This document shows, piece by piece, positions 1 to 9,600 of a stretch of 64,000 nucleotides of DNA. The notes beneath the pieces are model-generated. The model saw only the letters and a program-made list of their open reading frames with translations, did no database searches and was not told where the DNA came from. The position numbers and the translations under genes are program-made. The DNA comes from Paenibacillus xylanexedens. GTDB taxonomy: Bacteria > Bacillota > Bacilli > Paenibacillales > Paenibacillaceae. Every line of letters starts with the position of its first letter. Positions within the stretch are counted from its first letter, which is position 1. Location of the stretch: positions 186,001 through 250,000 of the forward strand of contig NZ_JAGIKV010000004.1 in assembly GCF_017874615.1 (NCBI RefSeq), in the 5' to 3' direction.

Positions 1-1567
1 ATAAATAACGAATCCCCAGGCTCAAACTCCCTGATTTCAGATCATGGGCTACCTCGGTTGCAGCAACATGGTCACCGGACACAATATGTCTGCGCAGCGC
101 CTCAATTTTGCCAGGTGTATCGGTACGATACATGTCCAACAACATACCAAGGAGTGTACGATCGCCATCGGTGTTTAATTCCGCAATCTCATGTACGATG
201 CTCATATTTAGTACCTCGGTCGGTTCGGAGGATTGCTGCCACTTCTCGATCATCTTACTCAAAATTTCCAGCGTGAAGGGTTTGCCAATAAAGTCATTCA
301 TCCCGGCTTCCATACACTTGTCTTTCTCTCCCTGCATGACATTACCTGTCATTGCAATAATTGGTGTGGTATGGCGCATTTCATCCATTTCTATCGAGCG
401 GATTTTGCGTGTTGCCTCCAAACCGTCCATCACTGGCATCATATAATCCATGAGAATCAAACTGTATTTTTTGCTGAGAAAAGCAGCTATTGCCTCTTCC
501 CCATTCACTACAGCGTCCACTTGGGTTATTCCCAGTTTTTTGAGCTGCAACATAACAAGCTGCCGGTTGATGACATTATCATCGGCCAGCAATACAGATA
601 CAGAAGGAGCTTCATCATCCATATCCTGCCCCTGATGCTCTTGAGCGGAAGCAACAGACTGGTTACCGTCTTTCTTACCAAGTGTAAGTTCGAACCAGAA
701 TGTTGATCCTTCACCCTCCTGACTGTCTACTCCAATCTGACCTTCCATCAGTGTAACGAGCGACTTGCAGATCGATAATCCAAGGCCCGTTCCTCCATAC
801 TCACTTGAGCGTCCTCGTTCAGTCTGCACGTAGGGTTGAAATAACTGGTTCTGATCTTCTTCCGAGATACCAATCCCCGTGTCTTCGACTTCAAATCGGA
901 TCATTTGTGTAATCTCATCATCTTTCATAAGGGCGACTCGTATCCGCGCTGTACCTTCTGATGTGAATTTGTTCGCATTCTGAATTAGATTGATCAGTAT
1001 CTGTGTAATCCTCGTTGAATCCCCTTCAAGAAGGGTAGAGATTCTGGGGTCACAGTCTATCGATAACTGATTTCCGTTCTTTCTGACTTGGGGTTCGAGC
1101 AAACGAACAATATAGTTTATCGTCTCTTGCAGATCTACTTCTCCCAGTTCAAGTCGCATCTGCCCCGCCTCAAGTTTGGACAGATCCAGAAGATCCTGAA
1201 TCAGCTTAAGCAGCAGTTTGGCAGCATCCTGTATAACTGAAACGGAATTTTCCTGTTCTTCAGACAATGGAGACAGCTTCAGCATCTCAGCCATCCCCAA
1301 TATGCCATTTAATGGCGTACGAAAATCATGACTGATGCCTGCAATAAATGCGATTTTTGAATCACCTGCATCTACTGCTTGCTGACGTGCAGCTTCAAGA
1401 CTGTTATTGTTCTTTGCAAGTAGACGCTGAAGTGTCACCAGTTCATTATTCATATCCGAGAATTCCGTAAGTGTCCGTTCCTCTTGCTCTTTACTCCGGA
1501 TCATCCGATCTGATAACTGCTCAATCGTTCTGCGTAGCCTCTGTATCTCTCCGCTCTCATTAGACAT
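1..1567 (-). CDS. Soluble hybrid sensor histidine kinase (HisKA-HATPase-REC-HPt), truncated by window edge
   Basis: Reading the minus strand from ATG at 1567 gives an open frame to the left edge (at least 522 codons, no stop). The start follows AGGAGAGGG at 8 nt. Residues 1-65 are a charged, coiled-coil-like stretch with no membrane segment or PAS domain. The HisKA motif SHDFRTPLNG has its phospho-accepting His near residue 80; HATPase boxes include NLIQNANKF, DTGIGIS and GGTGLGLSI. A receiver domain starts near residue 325 (LLADDN; acceptor Asp in MDYMMP near 373). The C-terminal HPt motif AHDLKSGSLSLG has its His near 508 and is cut just after. The family runs a His-Asp-His phosphorelay in the cytoplasm. 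With no input domain of its own, it probably takes its signal from the upstream cobalamin-binding protein (66-bp gap); this is inference. Confidence 0.9.
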   Translation of the reverse strand, partial: MSNESGEIQRLRRTIEQLSDRMIRSKEQEERTLTEFSDMNNELVTLQRLLAKNNNSLEAARQQAVDAGDSKIAFIAGISHDFRTPLNGILGMAEMLKLSPLSEEQENSVSVIQDAAKLLLKLIQDLLDLSKLEAGQMRLELGEVDLQETINYIVRLLEPQVRKNGNQLSIDCDPRISTLLEGDSTRITQILINLIQNANKFTSEGTARIRVALMKDDEITQMIRFEVEDTGIGISEEDQNQLFQPYVQTERGRSSEYGGTGLGLSICKSLVTLMEGQIGVDSQEGEGSTFWFELTLGKKDGNQSVASAQEHQGQDMDDEAPSVSVLLADDNVINRQLVMLQLKKLGITQVDAVVNGEEAIAAFLSKKYSLILMDYMMPVMDGLEATRKIRSIEMDEMRHTTPIIAMTGNVMQGEKDKCMEAGMNDFIGKPFTLEILSKMIEKWQQSSEPTEVLNMSIVHEIAELNTDGDRTLLGMLLDMYRTDTPGKIEALRRHIVSGDHVAATEVAHDLKSGSLSLGIRYL

Positions 1568-1633
1568 CACAACATCCCTCTCCTAATCCCTAACCATATC
1601 AAGATAATTACATGTAGCTGGCTGAGCCAGTAA

Positions 1634-2377
1634 TTATTCTGCAACCGCAACTGCCTCATCGGCTCCCGGAGCATAACCGTCGGCTCCTATCGTTTTCCAC
1701 AACTCCTGATCAATATTAAAGGGATATCCCCCAACCATAATCTTCACATGTGCCGTTGCCGGATGATGACGAATCAGATGAATCAACTCTTTGGCCAGAT
1801 GAAGGTGATACGTCATCGTAACTGAAATCGCAACAACATCGCCCTGATGCCGCTCTATAGCCTCTATTACACTTCCATTGGGAACATTGGCCCCCAGATA
1901 GTGCGTATCCCAACCTTCCATCTCGAACACATCTGTGAGCATACGCAGTCCGATCTCATGTTGTTCACTGCCTACACAGGTAGCCACTAGTTTTTTATCC
2001 TGACCCGTATGAATCAGCCAGCGAGAATAAAGACGTGATATGAATGACTGGGTCGCTGCCGTACAAAAGTGTTCTTGCCCCACACTGATACGATGGCATT
2101 GCCACAATCGTCCAATTTCATATTGGGTGGGCTGAAAGATATATCGATAAATATCACGAATCGTCACCCCGGCTTCTAACTGGGCTTCAATGATCTCAAA
2201 GGCTTCATACCGTTTATTCTCAAGCAAGCACTGTAAGTACGATTGCGCGGTATCTCCATATGGCATGGATTCGTTGATGTAACCCGCTTGTGACTCCATA
2301 TGTGTTGTTCTATATATTCCCATCTCCAGATACTCAAGCAGAAGTGCCTTTGAAGGATGGTCAAATTCTTCTTCCAA
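1634..2377 (-). CDS. Cobalamin-binding sensor protein, CarH-like photoreceptor module without DNA-binding domain
   Basis: The 247-residue frame carries a B12-binding helical-bundle (cap) domain followed by a Rossmann-type B12-binding domain. W92 is followed after exactly nine residues by E102-H103, the Wx9EH signature of the CarH-type B12 photoreceptor cap. The lower-ligand motif is E-Q-H-E-I-G with His near 140 (ExHxxG), followed by SVT and GGY as expected for the cobalamin loop contacts. No MerR helix-turn-helix is present, so it should act through a partner, most likely the hybrid kinase downstream. The start is uncertain: this frame begins at a TTG with a weak ribosome site. Plausible coding sequence extends further upstream to an ATG at 2446 but is interrupted by TAG at 2429-2431. 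Domain call is firm; light sensing is inferred. Confidence 0.85.
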   Translation of the reverse strand: MEEEFDHPSKALLLEYLEMGIYRTTHMESQAGYINESMPYGDTAQSYLQCLLENKRYEAFEIIEAQLEAGVTIRDIYRYIFQPTQYEIGRLWQCHRISVGQEHFCTAATQSFISRLYSRWLIHTGQDKKLVATCVGSEQHEIGLRMLTDVFEMEGWDTHYLGANVPNGSVIEAIERHQGDVVAISVTMTYHLHLAKELIHLIRHHPATAHVKIMVGGYPFNIDQELWKTIGADGYAPGADEAVAVAE

Positions 2378-2595
2378 TGTCTCTTTGATCAGATTGAGAT
2401 TAATCGCCAGGTCTTCTGGTGATACCTTCTACTTGATCCAATCCATCCATTCCGCTCTTAATCGTTATGTTCCATTATACATGAACTTTCGATAATCATG
2501 TTTTACACACGATGAATGTATAGAACAATCTTCCTATATTATGGAGGGCCTTGCAAGTCAGTCAGCCAGTATATGCGTGTACTTTTCGAGTTCCA

Positions 2596-2635
2596 CAAAA
2601 AAAACTGACCTGCGTTATGAACGCAAGTCAGTTTT
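2596..2635 (-). terminator. Rho-independent terminator after the MarR gene
   Basis: Arms 2601-2615 and 2621-2635 pair with a single mismatch around the loop TATGA. Read on the minus strand the hairpin is followed by a run of T (A-run at 2597-2604 on plus). The stop codon of the MarR gene (2615-2617) lies inside the stem. Confidence 0.85.
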
Positions 2636-3076
2636 CCCTTCTGCCGCCAGTCCCAGCTTCTTCAACATCTTAATCGCAGCTACTTTCTCGGAAGGGTCAA
2701 GTCCTTCCAAAGCATCAATGATGACCTGATGGTGTTGAGGAAATATCTGTGTGAACAATTCTCTTCCTTCCTCGGTTAACTCAGCGTAAATGACACGCCG
2801 ATCTTCCTTGGAAGGTCGACGAAACAGCAGATTTTTATTTTGCAACTTATCTACAACATACGTAATATTACCACTGGACATTAACACCTTTTCACCAATC
2901 TTTTGCAATGCCTGTGGTCCCTTATGATATAACAAATCAAGTACACCAAATTCTGTCGTATTCAGTCCGTGACTCTGGATGTCCCGATTGGAACGTGAGG
3001 TCACAGAATTGTAGGCCCGAACAAGAACCACGAATAATTGTAAAGACAGTTCCCGGTTGTCCTCCGTGTTCAGCAT
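2615..3076 (-). CDS. MarR-family regulator, MhqR-like
   Basis: A 153-residue protein with a winged helix-turn-helix: recognition region around LMSSGNITYVVDKL and wing KEDRRVIYAELTEEG. From memory it resembles B. subtilis MhqR in the segments RDIQSHGLNTTEFGVLDLLYHKG (shown here in part) and SSGNITYVVDKL. MhqR represses quinone-detoxification genes and has no cofactor. The start follows GGAGG at about 10 nt. It is the last gene of an apparent rpiA-GNAT-marR operon, 15 bp after the acetyltransferase. No dioxygenase or nitroreductase target sits next to it, so the regulon must be elsewhere or differ. Family certain, MhqR orthology moderate. Confidence 0.85.
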   Translation of the reverse strand: MLNTEDNRELSLQLFVVLVRAYNSVTSRSNRDIQSHGLNTTEFGVLDLLYHKGPQALQKIGEKVLMSSGNITYVVDKLQNKNLLFRRPSKEDRRVIYAELTEEGRELFTQIFPQHHQVIIDALEGLDPSEKVAAIKMLKKLGLAAEGKTDLRS

Positions 3077-3091
3077 TTCAATAATCCTCCA

Positions 3092-3691
3092 TCAGTTGTT
3101 TACATTTCGGCTCGTATGAGAGGCCAGCTTCTGCTCCCACTCCTCACGGAGCATCCCCATACGAATTGAATCATAGTACTGCCCGCGAACGATACGACAC
3201 TTCCGCATTCGCCCCTCCACCTGTAATCCGGCTTTCACAGCCGCACGCATCATACGTTCATTACCAGACCAAGTAGTCAATCCAACCCGAACCAAAGGCA
3301 TATGTTCGAACAAATGACTTGACCACATGGTAAGTGAGCGTGTGCCAACCCCGCGTCCCCACTGGACAGATCTGTATATTACAATCCCCATTTCCAGCCA
3401 CATGGATAACTCATCTTCTATGTAATAGCTGATTGTACCCACAATTTGTCTGTCGGATTCAATAATACGGATTGGTACGGGTCTGGAATCGCCTGGATCT
3501 ACGTCCATACTTTTGAGCATACCTTGTTCAAAACTTTCATAACTTTCGTGTTTAAGTGGGTAATAGGGTGCATCCCATTGCTTCCATTCAGGTACATCAT
3601 CACTGTAGATCAATTCATAGAGTTCTTTCAGATCCTGTTTCTCCACACACCTGAGTACAAGTTCCCCATCAACGATTGGCAGTTCTTTCAT
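3092..3691 (-). CDS. GNAT-family N-acetyltransferase
   Basis: A GNAT-fold protein of about 199 residues. The acetyl-CoA motif is QWGRGVGTRSL, followed by the usual NERMMRAAVKAGLQVEGRMRKC, which resembles RimJ/RimL-type acetyltransferases acting on proteins or small amines. The open frame extends upstream into rpiA, but ATG at 3691 is preferred because GAGGGTGA lies 10 nt upstream; an alternative ATG at 3715 overlaps the rpiA stop and has no ribosome site. The gene sits between rpiA and the MarR gene in one operon, giving translational coupling with rpiA. The substrate cannot be read from the sequence. Confidence 0.8.
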   Translation of the reverse strand: MKELPIVDGELVLRCVEKQDLKELYELIYSDDVPEWKQWDAPYYPLKHESYESFEQGMLKSMDVDPGDSRPVPIRIIESDRQIVGTISYYIEDELSMWLEMGIVIYRSVQWGRGVGTRSLTMWSSHLFEHMPLVRVGLTTWSGNERMMRAAVKAGLQVEGRMRKCRIVRGQYYDSIRMGMLREEWEQKLASHTSRNVNN

Positions 3692-3716
3692 ACGATGAAA
3701 ATCACCCTCTTCCATA

Positions 3717-4388
3717 TTAAGAACGATGAAGCTCTTCGATACTTCCGTCCGCATTGGCAAGAATGACTGTACTAGCCATATCCACAAATAGTCCGTTATC
3801 AACAACACCTGGTAACATGTTCAATTGAACATTAAGGTCCGCAGCGTGATCAATCGCCTCCAAGTGGCAATCTGCTATCAGGTTTCCGTTGTCTGTCAGA
3901 TAACGTTGCTGTCCATCCATCCGCCACTGTGGTTGACACCCCAATTTTTCGAGCGCCTGGAAGGTCCACTCAGAAGCAAATGGAACCACCTCAACTGGAA
4001 GCGGGAATTTCCCCAACTTTTGCACGGCTTTGCTGCCATCCGCTACAATAATCAATTTGTCACTATTGGCCGCCACGATTTTCTCACGCAAAAGAGCCCC
4101 GCCCCCCCCTTTAATCAGGTTAAATTCGGGATCTACTTCATCAGCGCCATCAATGGTCAGATCCAGACGTCCAATCTGGTCAAATGGGACGATGGGAATC
4201 CCCCATTCACGGGCAAGCTTGTCCGAAGCCTCTGAAGTGGCAACCGCTTGAATGTTCAATCCATCACGTACCCGCTCACCGATCCGGCAGATGGCATAAT
4301 AAGCTGTTGAACCTGTACCCAATCCAACCTTCATTCCATCTTCAACATATTCTGCCGCACGCTCTGCTGCTATCTGTTTAAGATTCAT
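3717..4388 (-). CDS. rpiA: Ribose-5-phosphate isomerase A
   Basis: The 223-residue protein interconverts ribose 5-phosphate and ribulose 5-phosphate in the non-oxidative pentose phosphate pathway, in the cytosol. Diagnostic segments are GLGTGSTAYYAI (phosphate binding), DGADEVDPEFNLIKGGGGALLREKI (active-site loop, catalytic Asp/Glu/Lys) and the late PGVVDNGLFVDMA. Length is typical of RpiA. ATG at 4388 follows a GGGGG tract at 7 nt. It is the first gene of the rpiA-GNAT-marR cluster. Confidence 0.95.
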   Translation of the reverse strand: MNLKQIAAERAAEYVEDGMKVGLGTGSTAYYAICRIGERVRDGLNIQAVATSEASDKLAREWGIPIVPFDQIGRLDLTIDGADEVDPEFNLIKGGGGALLREKIVAANSDKLIIVADGSKAVQKLGKFPLPVEVVPFASEWTFQALEKLGCQPQWRMDGQQRYLTDNGNLIADCHLEAIDHAADLNVQLNMLPGVVDNGLFVDMASTVILANADGSIEELHRS

Positions 4389-4873
4389 CTATAAACCCCC
4401 GCTGCTCATAATTTGAGAAATGCATATGTAGTTATTATAGATAAAACCGCTTCCGATGTATATCCGTGCCTTCTGTTGCATCTCTGCCATCATATTTTTG
4501 TTTGTTGAAGGATGTATTTTTACCCACCATGTTATAGAATACAGAATGAAGCTAAAAAATGGGAAATTTTAAAATAAACAGTTCTAAATACCTATAAACC
4601 ATCTGATATGTCCATAAATACGTAAAATATTAAAAAAAATTTAACGATACTATTCAATTTAACGACATTTTATACGACATATTAATTATAGATGTGTTTT
4701 AATAATTAGACACCTATGGTTCATACGGTACATAAGTCTCTACGAAAGCGACTGATAAACCAAGACCATGGTCGCATAAATTTCCTTTGGAGGGGATCAC
4801 GGAATGATCTAGTTCACTGTACCAATGCAACCCTAAAGTTTCTTAATTTAAAGAAGATCAGGAGTGGAGTTTA
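4389..4873. other. Divergent intergenic region between rpiA and the chemoreceptor
   Basis: A 485-bp AT-rich gap between divergent genes, holding promoters for both and no convincing gene. On the minus strand a TATAAT-like box lies about 50 nt upstream of rpiA. On the plus strand TAAA at 4585 and TCTGATAT at 4602 weakly resemble a SigD (motility) promoter, but the spacer is 13 rather than about 15. Several short complementary segments near 4710-4800 hint at a structured leader, but no known riboswitch consensus fits. Confidence 0.4.
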
Positions 4874-6640
4874 GTGAAATCATTAAGTTGGAAAAGCATG
4901 TCGTTTTTCTCCAAAAATTTGTTACTCTCATTTACTAATATCGTTATCATCGGGGTAGCACTTATCGCAAGCAGTTACTATTTTCAAAAAACAGTTCTTG
5001 TTGATCAACTGCATGGACAGGTGGAACAAATTACCAAAAAGTGGGCTGAAGATATCAATCCTACCGAGGTACAAGCTGCTATTGCGGAAGGTAGCTATGA
5101 TGGAGCAACACAAACGAAATTACGAGCGTATTTCGATGAGATGCAAGAATATTATCCTAACATTGCACAAGCCTACATCTTCGGTGTTGAGCTCGGTGGC
5201 GATAACAAGAGATTAACTTCCCTTGTAGCGATGCCGACCAATCTAAGAGAAGCTTTTCAAAGTGAGAACGTTAATATTGGTGACATGTATGAGCAACCGG
5301 TCGTTGTAGCCAATGCACTGAAAGAAATGCTTAATACGGATCGCCCAACATTCACAACATTTTATTCCGATGATTTCGGAACATGGACAACCATTGCATA
5401 TCCAATCAAAGACAGCAACGGTAAGATTTTCTCATATTTTGCCGTTGATGCAGATGCATCAGCCGTACCCGCAGGACTGAACTCCTTGCTCAAAAACGGA
5501 ATTATCATCCTTGTGGCCTTCTTGCTGTTATTCCTGATTATCCAATACCTTGTAGTTAAAAACACACTTTCCCCTATCCGTCACTTGATCAAAGGAATTG
5601 ATGACGTCAGTCGGGGTAATTTGAATGTCAACATTCCGACAGGCAAAGACGATCTGGGACTCGTTAACGAAAAGTTCAACACCATGGTTCGAAAAATCAA
5701 CGATACTATCGTTAAAGTGCAAATCACATCACAAGAAGTAAATCAGTCTGCCAAAGAGCTATATGAAGTTTCCGAACGCAACAGTGAGAATGCAGATTCT
5801 ATCAATAATAATGTAACTCAAATCACTTCCAACATTCGTTCACAGGAACAGGCAACCCGGGATAGTGCACGTGCCATGTCCGAGATGGCTACCGTAATCC
5901 AGACCATTGCCAGCAGCTCCGCAAGTGTAGCGGATGAAGCCTATGAGATGGAACGTCGTTCACAACAAGGTAACAGCGTTGTCCGTCAGGTATCCGAACA
6001 GATGAATCTGATTACGGAATCGGTTAAGAATACCGCTTCTGCCATTGAGGTTCTGGAGAGTCGTTCACAGGAAATCGGCGATATTCTCAATATCATCTCG
6101 GGAATCTCCAGCCAGACTAACTTGCTTGCTCTTAATGCATCCATTGAAGCAGCTCGTGTTGGTGAAGAAGGAAGAGGATTTGCAGTTGTTGCAGGTGAAG
6201 TACGCAAACTTGCCGAGCAGTCTGAACAAGCAACCAGCCAGGTTGGTGTATTGATCCAAGAGATTCAAGCTGGAATTAAACAAGCTGTACGTGCTATGGA
6301 ACAAGGCACGTCAGAAGTAGATACAGGCCTCAGCGTAGCCGATCAAACAGGACAACTGTTCGAAGATATTTTAGAAGCAGCGAAAAAAGTATCTAATCAG
6401 ATTCAGGAAGTATCAAGCGCGACGGAAGAAATCTCTGCGGGTACGGAGGAAATGACCGCTACAGCAGACGACTTGTCTTCAAGCGTAAGCAAGACAGCAA
6501 ACAGCAGTGAACAAATTTCCTCATCTGTTGATGAGCAAAAAGCATCTTTGATTACACTGGTAGACTCCTCCACACGCCTTAACAGCATGTCTGAGGAACT
6601 CCAAGAACTGATCTCTCATTTCAATGTAAGCAAACAATAA
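4874..6640 (+). CDS. Methyl-accepting chemotaxis protein
   Basis: A 588-residue transmembrane chemoreceptor that would signal to CheA/CheW. It has a membrane segment at about 15-36, an extracellular sensing domain of roughly 165 residues (dCache/single-Cache-like by size), a second membrane segment at about 207-228, a HAMP domain ([19 protein letters not shown]), then a long coiled-coil signalling domain. The CheA/CheW-binding hairpin tip [20 protein letters not shown] lies at about 430. The start is GTG, 4 nt after a GGAGTGGAG ribosome site. No che or flagellar genes are nearby. It ends 46 bp before the NRPS-like gene, close enough for co-transcription. Confidence 0.93.
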   Translation: MKSLSWKSMSFFSKNLLLSFTNIVIIGVALIASSYYFQKTVLVDQLHGQVEQITKKWAEDINPTEVQAAIAEGSYDGATQTKLRAYFDEMQEYYPNIAQAYIFGVELGGDNKRLTSLVAMPTNLREAFQSENVNIGDMYEQPVVVANALKEMLNTDRPTFTTFYSDDFGTWTTIAYPIKDSNGKIFSYFAVDADASAVPAGLNSLLKNGIIILVAFLLLFLIIQYLVVKNTLSPIRHLIKGIDDVSRGNLNVNIPTGKDDLGLVNEKFNTMVRKINDTIVKVQITSQEVNQSAKELYEVSERNSENADSINNNVTQITSNIRSQEQATRDSARAMSEMATVIQTIASSSASVADEAYEMERRSQQGNSVVRQVSEQMNLITESVKNTASAIEVLESRSQEIGDILNIISGISSQTNLLALNASIEAARVGEEGRGFAVVAGEVRKLAEQSEQATSQVGVLIQEIQAGIKQAVRAMEQGTSEVDTGLSVADQTGQLFEDILEAAKKVSNQIQEVSSATEEISAGTEEMTATADDLSSSVSKTANSSEQISSSVDEQKASLITLVDSSTRLNSMSEELQELISHFNVSKQ

Positions 6641-6686
6641 TTCGAATCCACAAACATTCGGTTTGAACCAAGGAGGAATAACTGAA

Positions 6687-9600
6687 GTGATTGAAAACCA
6701 ACCATCTTCTTCCCATTCCATGGAATCTAGCTTGCCAGTTCTGCAGATTCCACTGGATTTTGGGCGACGTCAACAATCATTCTCTTATCAGTCTGCTCAA
6801 ATCACATTACATGCTTCTCTGAGTCGTGAACTTAAACAGAAGTATGGAGAACAGATGGTGTACCCGGTACTCCTCTCAGCTTATGCAGCCTTGTTATTCC
6901 GATTGTCAGCTGAACAGGAACTTGCCATCGGTATACTTGCACCCGATCAGGCAGCTTCCTATCTTTCATTACAGATTCAGGGGAAATTGACCTTCAGCCA
7001 ACTGTGTCATCAGGTTTCAGAGCAGCTCAAGATTGAATACACGTTGCAAAACGGTGGATACCCTGAAACGTTTTTTATGCTGAATAGTGTACAGTTGCCT
7101 CAAGCTCCTCAAATATTAAATTGGAACGTTCGAGATGATCAGAATATGCTCATCCTCGATCTGTTCTATGATAGTTCACTGTTGAAAGAGTCTACCGTGC
7201 TGAGATATGCAGAATATTATCAGACTCTTCTACTCGCCCTCTTGCGTGACGGTGAGAAAGCAATCGGTACGGTGGATATTCTCTCCGCTTCAGATCGATT
7301 GCTTTACCGTGAAATGAATGATACTTCCGTTCTCGAACCAGAGAATCAGACGGTTCATGGTTGGTTCGAAGCAACGGCAGCAGCATATCCGGATTCACCG
7401 GCGATAACATCGCCATCCAAAAGTTATACGTACAGGGAATTGAATGAACGAGCTAACCAGGTTGCACGTGTTCTGTTATCCAATGGATTGCAGAAAGGTG
7501 AATTCGTCAGTATCTTTATGGATCGAAGTCTGGAGACCATCATCTCCCTGCTTGGTATTCTGAAGGCAGGTGGTGCATATGTTCCGATCGACCCTGAGCA
7601 TCCACAAGAACGTAACAGTTATATCGTGGAAGATACGGCGTCCTCCTTCGTGCTGACAACGGAGGCTTCTTATGCCCAAGCTTCCAGCTTGTTCTCCAGT
7701 ATAGCTACGGTCCGTCAGATTCTCGCTGTGGATGGTCGTTTGGCCGGATTTGCAGCAAGTAACCCCAATCTGGATATTCAGCCCGATGATCTTGCGTATA
7801 TTATCTACACGTCAGGGTCGACCGGTAAACCCAAAGGTGCACTGATTGCCCACCGGGGTGTAACCAATCTTGGCAGTGTGGTTCAGCGTGATTGTGACAT
7901 TCAACCAGGAGATGTATTAACCCAGTTTGCTACATACAGCTTTGATGCATCCGTGTGGGATACCATCGGCGCCTTGTTCTATGGAGCAGAGTTATATCTG
8001 TTGTCTGCGGAAGAACGTGTATCCGTTGAAGAATTCGCAAGTGCAATTGAACGGACAGGAACAACCATCATTACGATACTGCCTACGATTTTCTTCAATC
8101 AGCTTGCTTCCTACTTATCCGATGAAGGTTTCCACAAGCTGGCCAAAGTCAGAATCATTACTGTAGCCGGAGAAGCGCTCTATGGTGAACAAGTTCGTGC
8201 CTTCCAGCGCAAATTCGGAAACCAGATTGATATTGTTAATGTGTACGGTCCTACCGAATGTACAGTAGCCACAACTACTCACCGCATCAGTGAGCAGGTT
8301 CCCGAACATGTGGTGAACATCCCTATCGGTAAACCGATTCATAACTACAAAGTATACATTGTGAATGAAGAACAACAGCTCTGTCCGGCAGGTGTACCTG
8401 GTGAGGTATATATTGCTACCCCTGCATTGGCCAAAGGTTACCTGAATCAGCCAGAACGCACAGAGCAAGCATTCATTGAGAACCCGTTTGCGATAGGTGA
8501 GAAAATCTACAAGTCTGGCGATATTGCCAAATTGCTGGATACCGGGTTGCTGGAATATGTCGGTCGCAGTGACTCACAGCTAAAAATTCGTGGTCACCGG
8601 ATTGAGATCGGGGAGATTGAAGATCACTTTGCACGGCTTGATCAGATCCAGAACGTTGCCGTCATTCCGAAGAAAGAATCCGATGGACAAAATATGCTAG
8701 TTGGTTACTTTACATCGAAAGATGGCAGTACCCTCTCTGTTTCGAACATCAAGGCAGAACTGACAGAGAAACTTCCTTCTTATTTTGTACCGAAGTGGAT
8801 CTGTCAACTGGATGAAATGCCGATTGCACCAACTGGAAAAATCAATCGCAAAGCGATGGTATCCCTGTCTCATGTGGAACGACATGAAGATCGCCCTGAT
8901 CGGGTCATGCCTGAGACGGAGACGGAATCCATTATCCTGGACGCATGGAAAGAAATCCTTCAGCATGATGACTTCGGTGTCGAAGACAGTTTCTTCAATA
9001 TCGGTGGTGATTCACTCCGGGTCATTCATGTACTGGTCATTCTGAAGCCACATTATCCGCAACTGAAAATTGCCGACTTCTTTGCCGAAAAAACAGTCCG
9101 CGCTCTCGCGCGTCGTGTGGAAGTATTGTCTCTCAGTGCAGCAGTAGTTACGGATTCAGTGGTGACCGACGGTATGATTACACAATTATCCGAACACCCT
9201 GTGGAGCTAACATCCCAGTTGGGGTATCCGCTCATTCGTGAACCTGAGCATGTGTTGCTGACTGGAGCAACAGGTTATCTGGGCTCTCATGTGCTGCAAC
9301 AGTTAATTCTGAATTCCAGTACACGGATCTACACCCTTGTTCGTCGACCATCCAATGGAATAACTGCAATGGAACGTTTGACTAACGTGTTGGAAGGTTA
9401 TTTCGGCAAACAACTGACTGACCAAATCTCCACTCGCGTGGAGATTATTGAAGGGGATCTCGAACAACCTAATCTCGGCCTGTCCGCTGAACAAAGGGCT
9501 TATGTTCAGGATCGAATTGACCGTGTCATCCACTGCGCTGCAGACGTCCGTCATTTTGGCGATGCCGATCAGTTCGCCAGAACAAACGTGGAAGGAACGG

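Noticed and set aside
3692-3808. N-terminal extension of the GNAT protein into rpiA
   Set aside because: The extension is an out-of-frame reading of rpiA; a good ribosome site supports the start at 3691.
4680-4873. Possible riboswitch (c-di-GMP type) in the chemoreceptor leader
   Set aside because: Some short complementary segments and a GAAA loop are present, but the conserved GEMM cores are absent.
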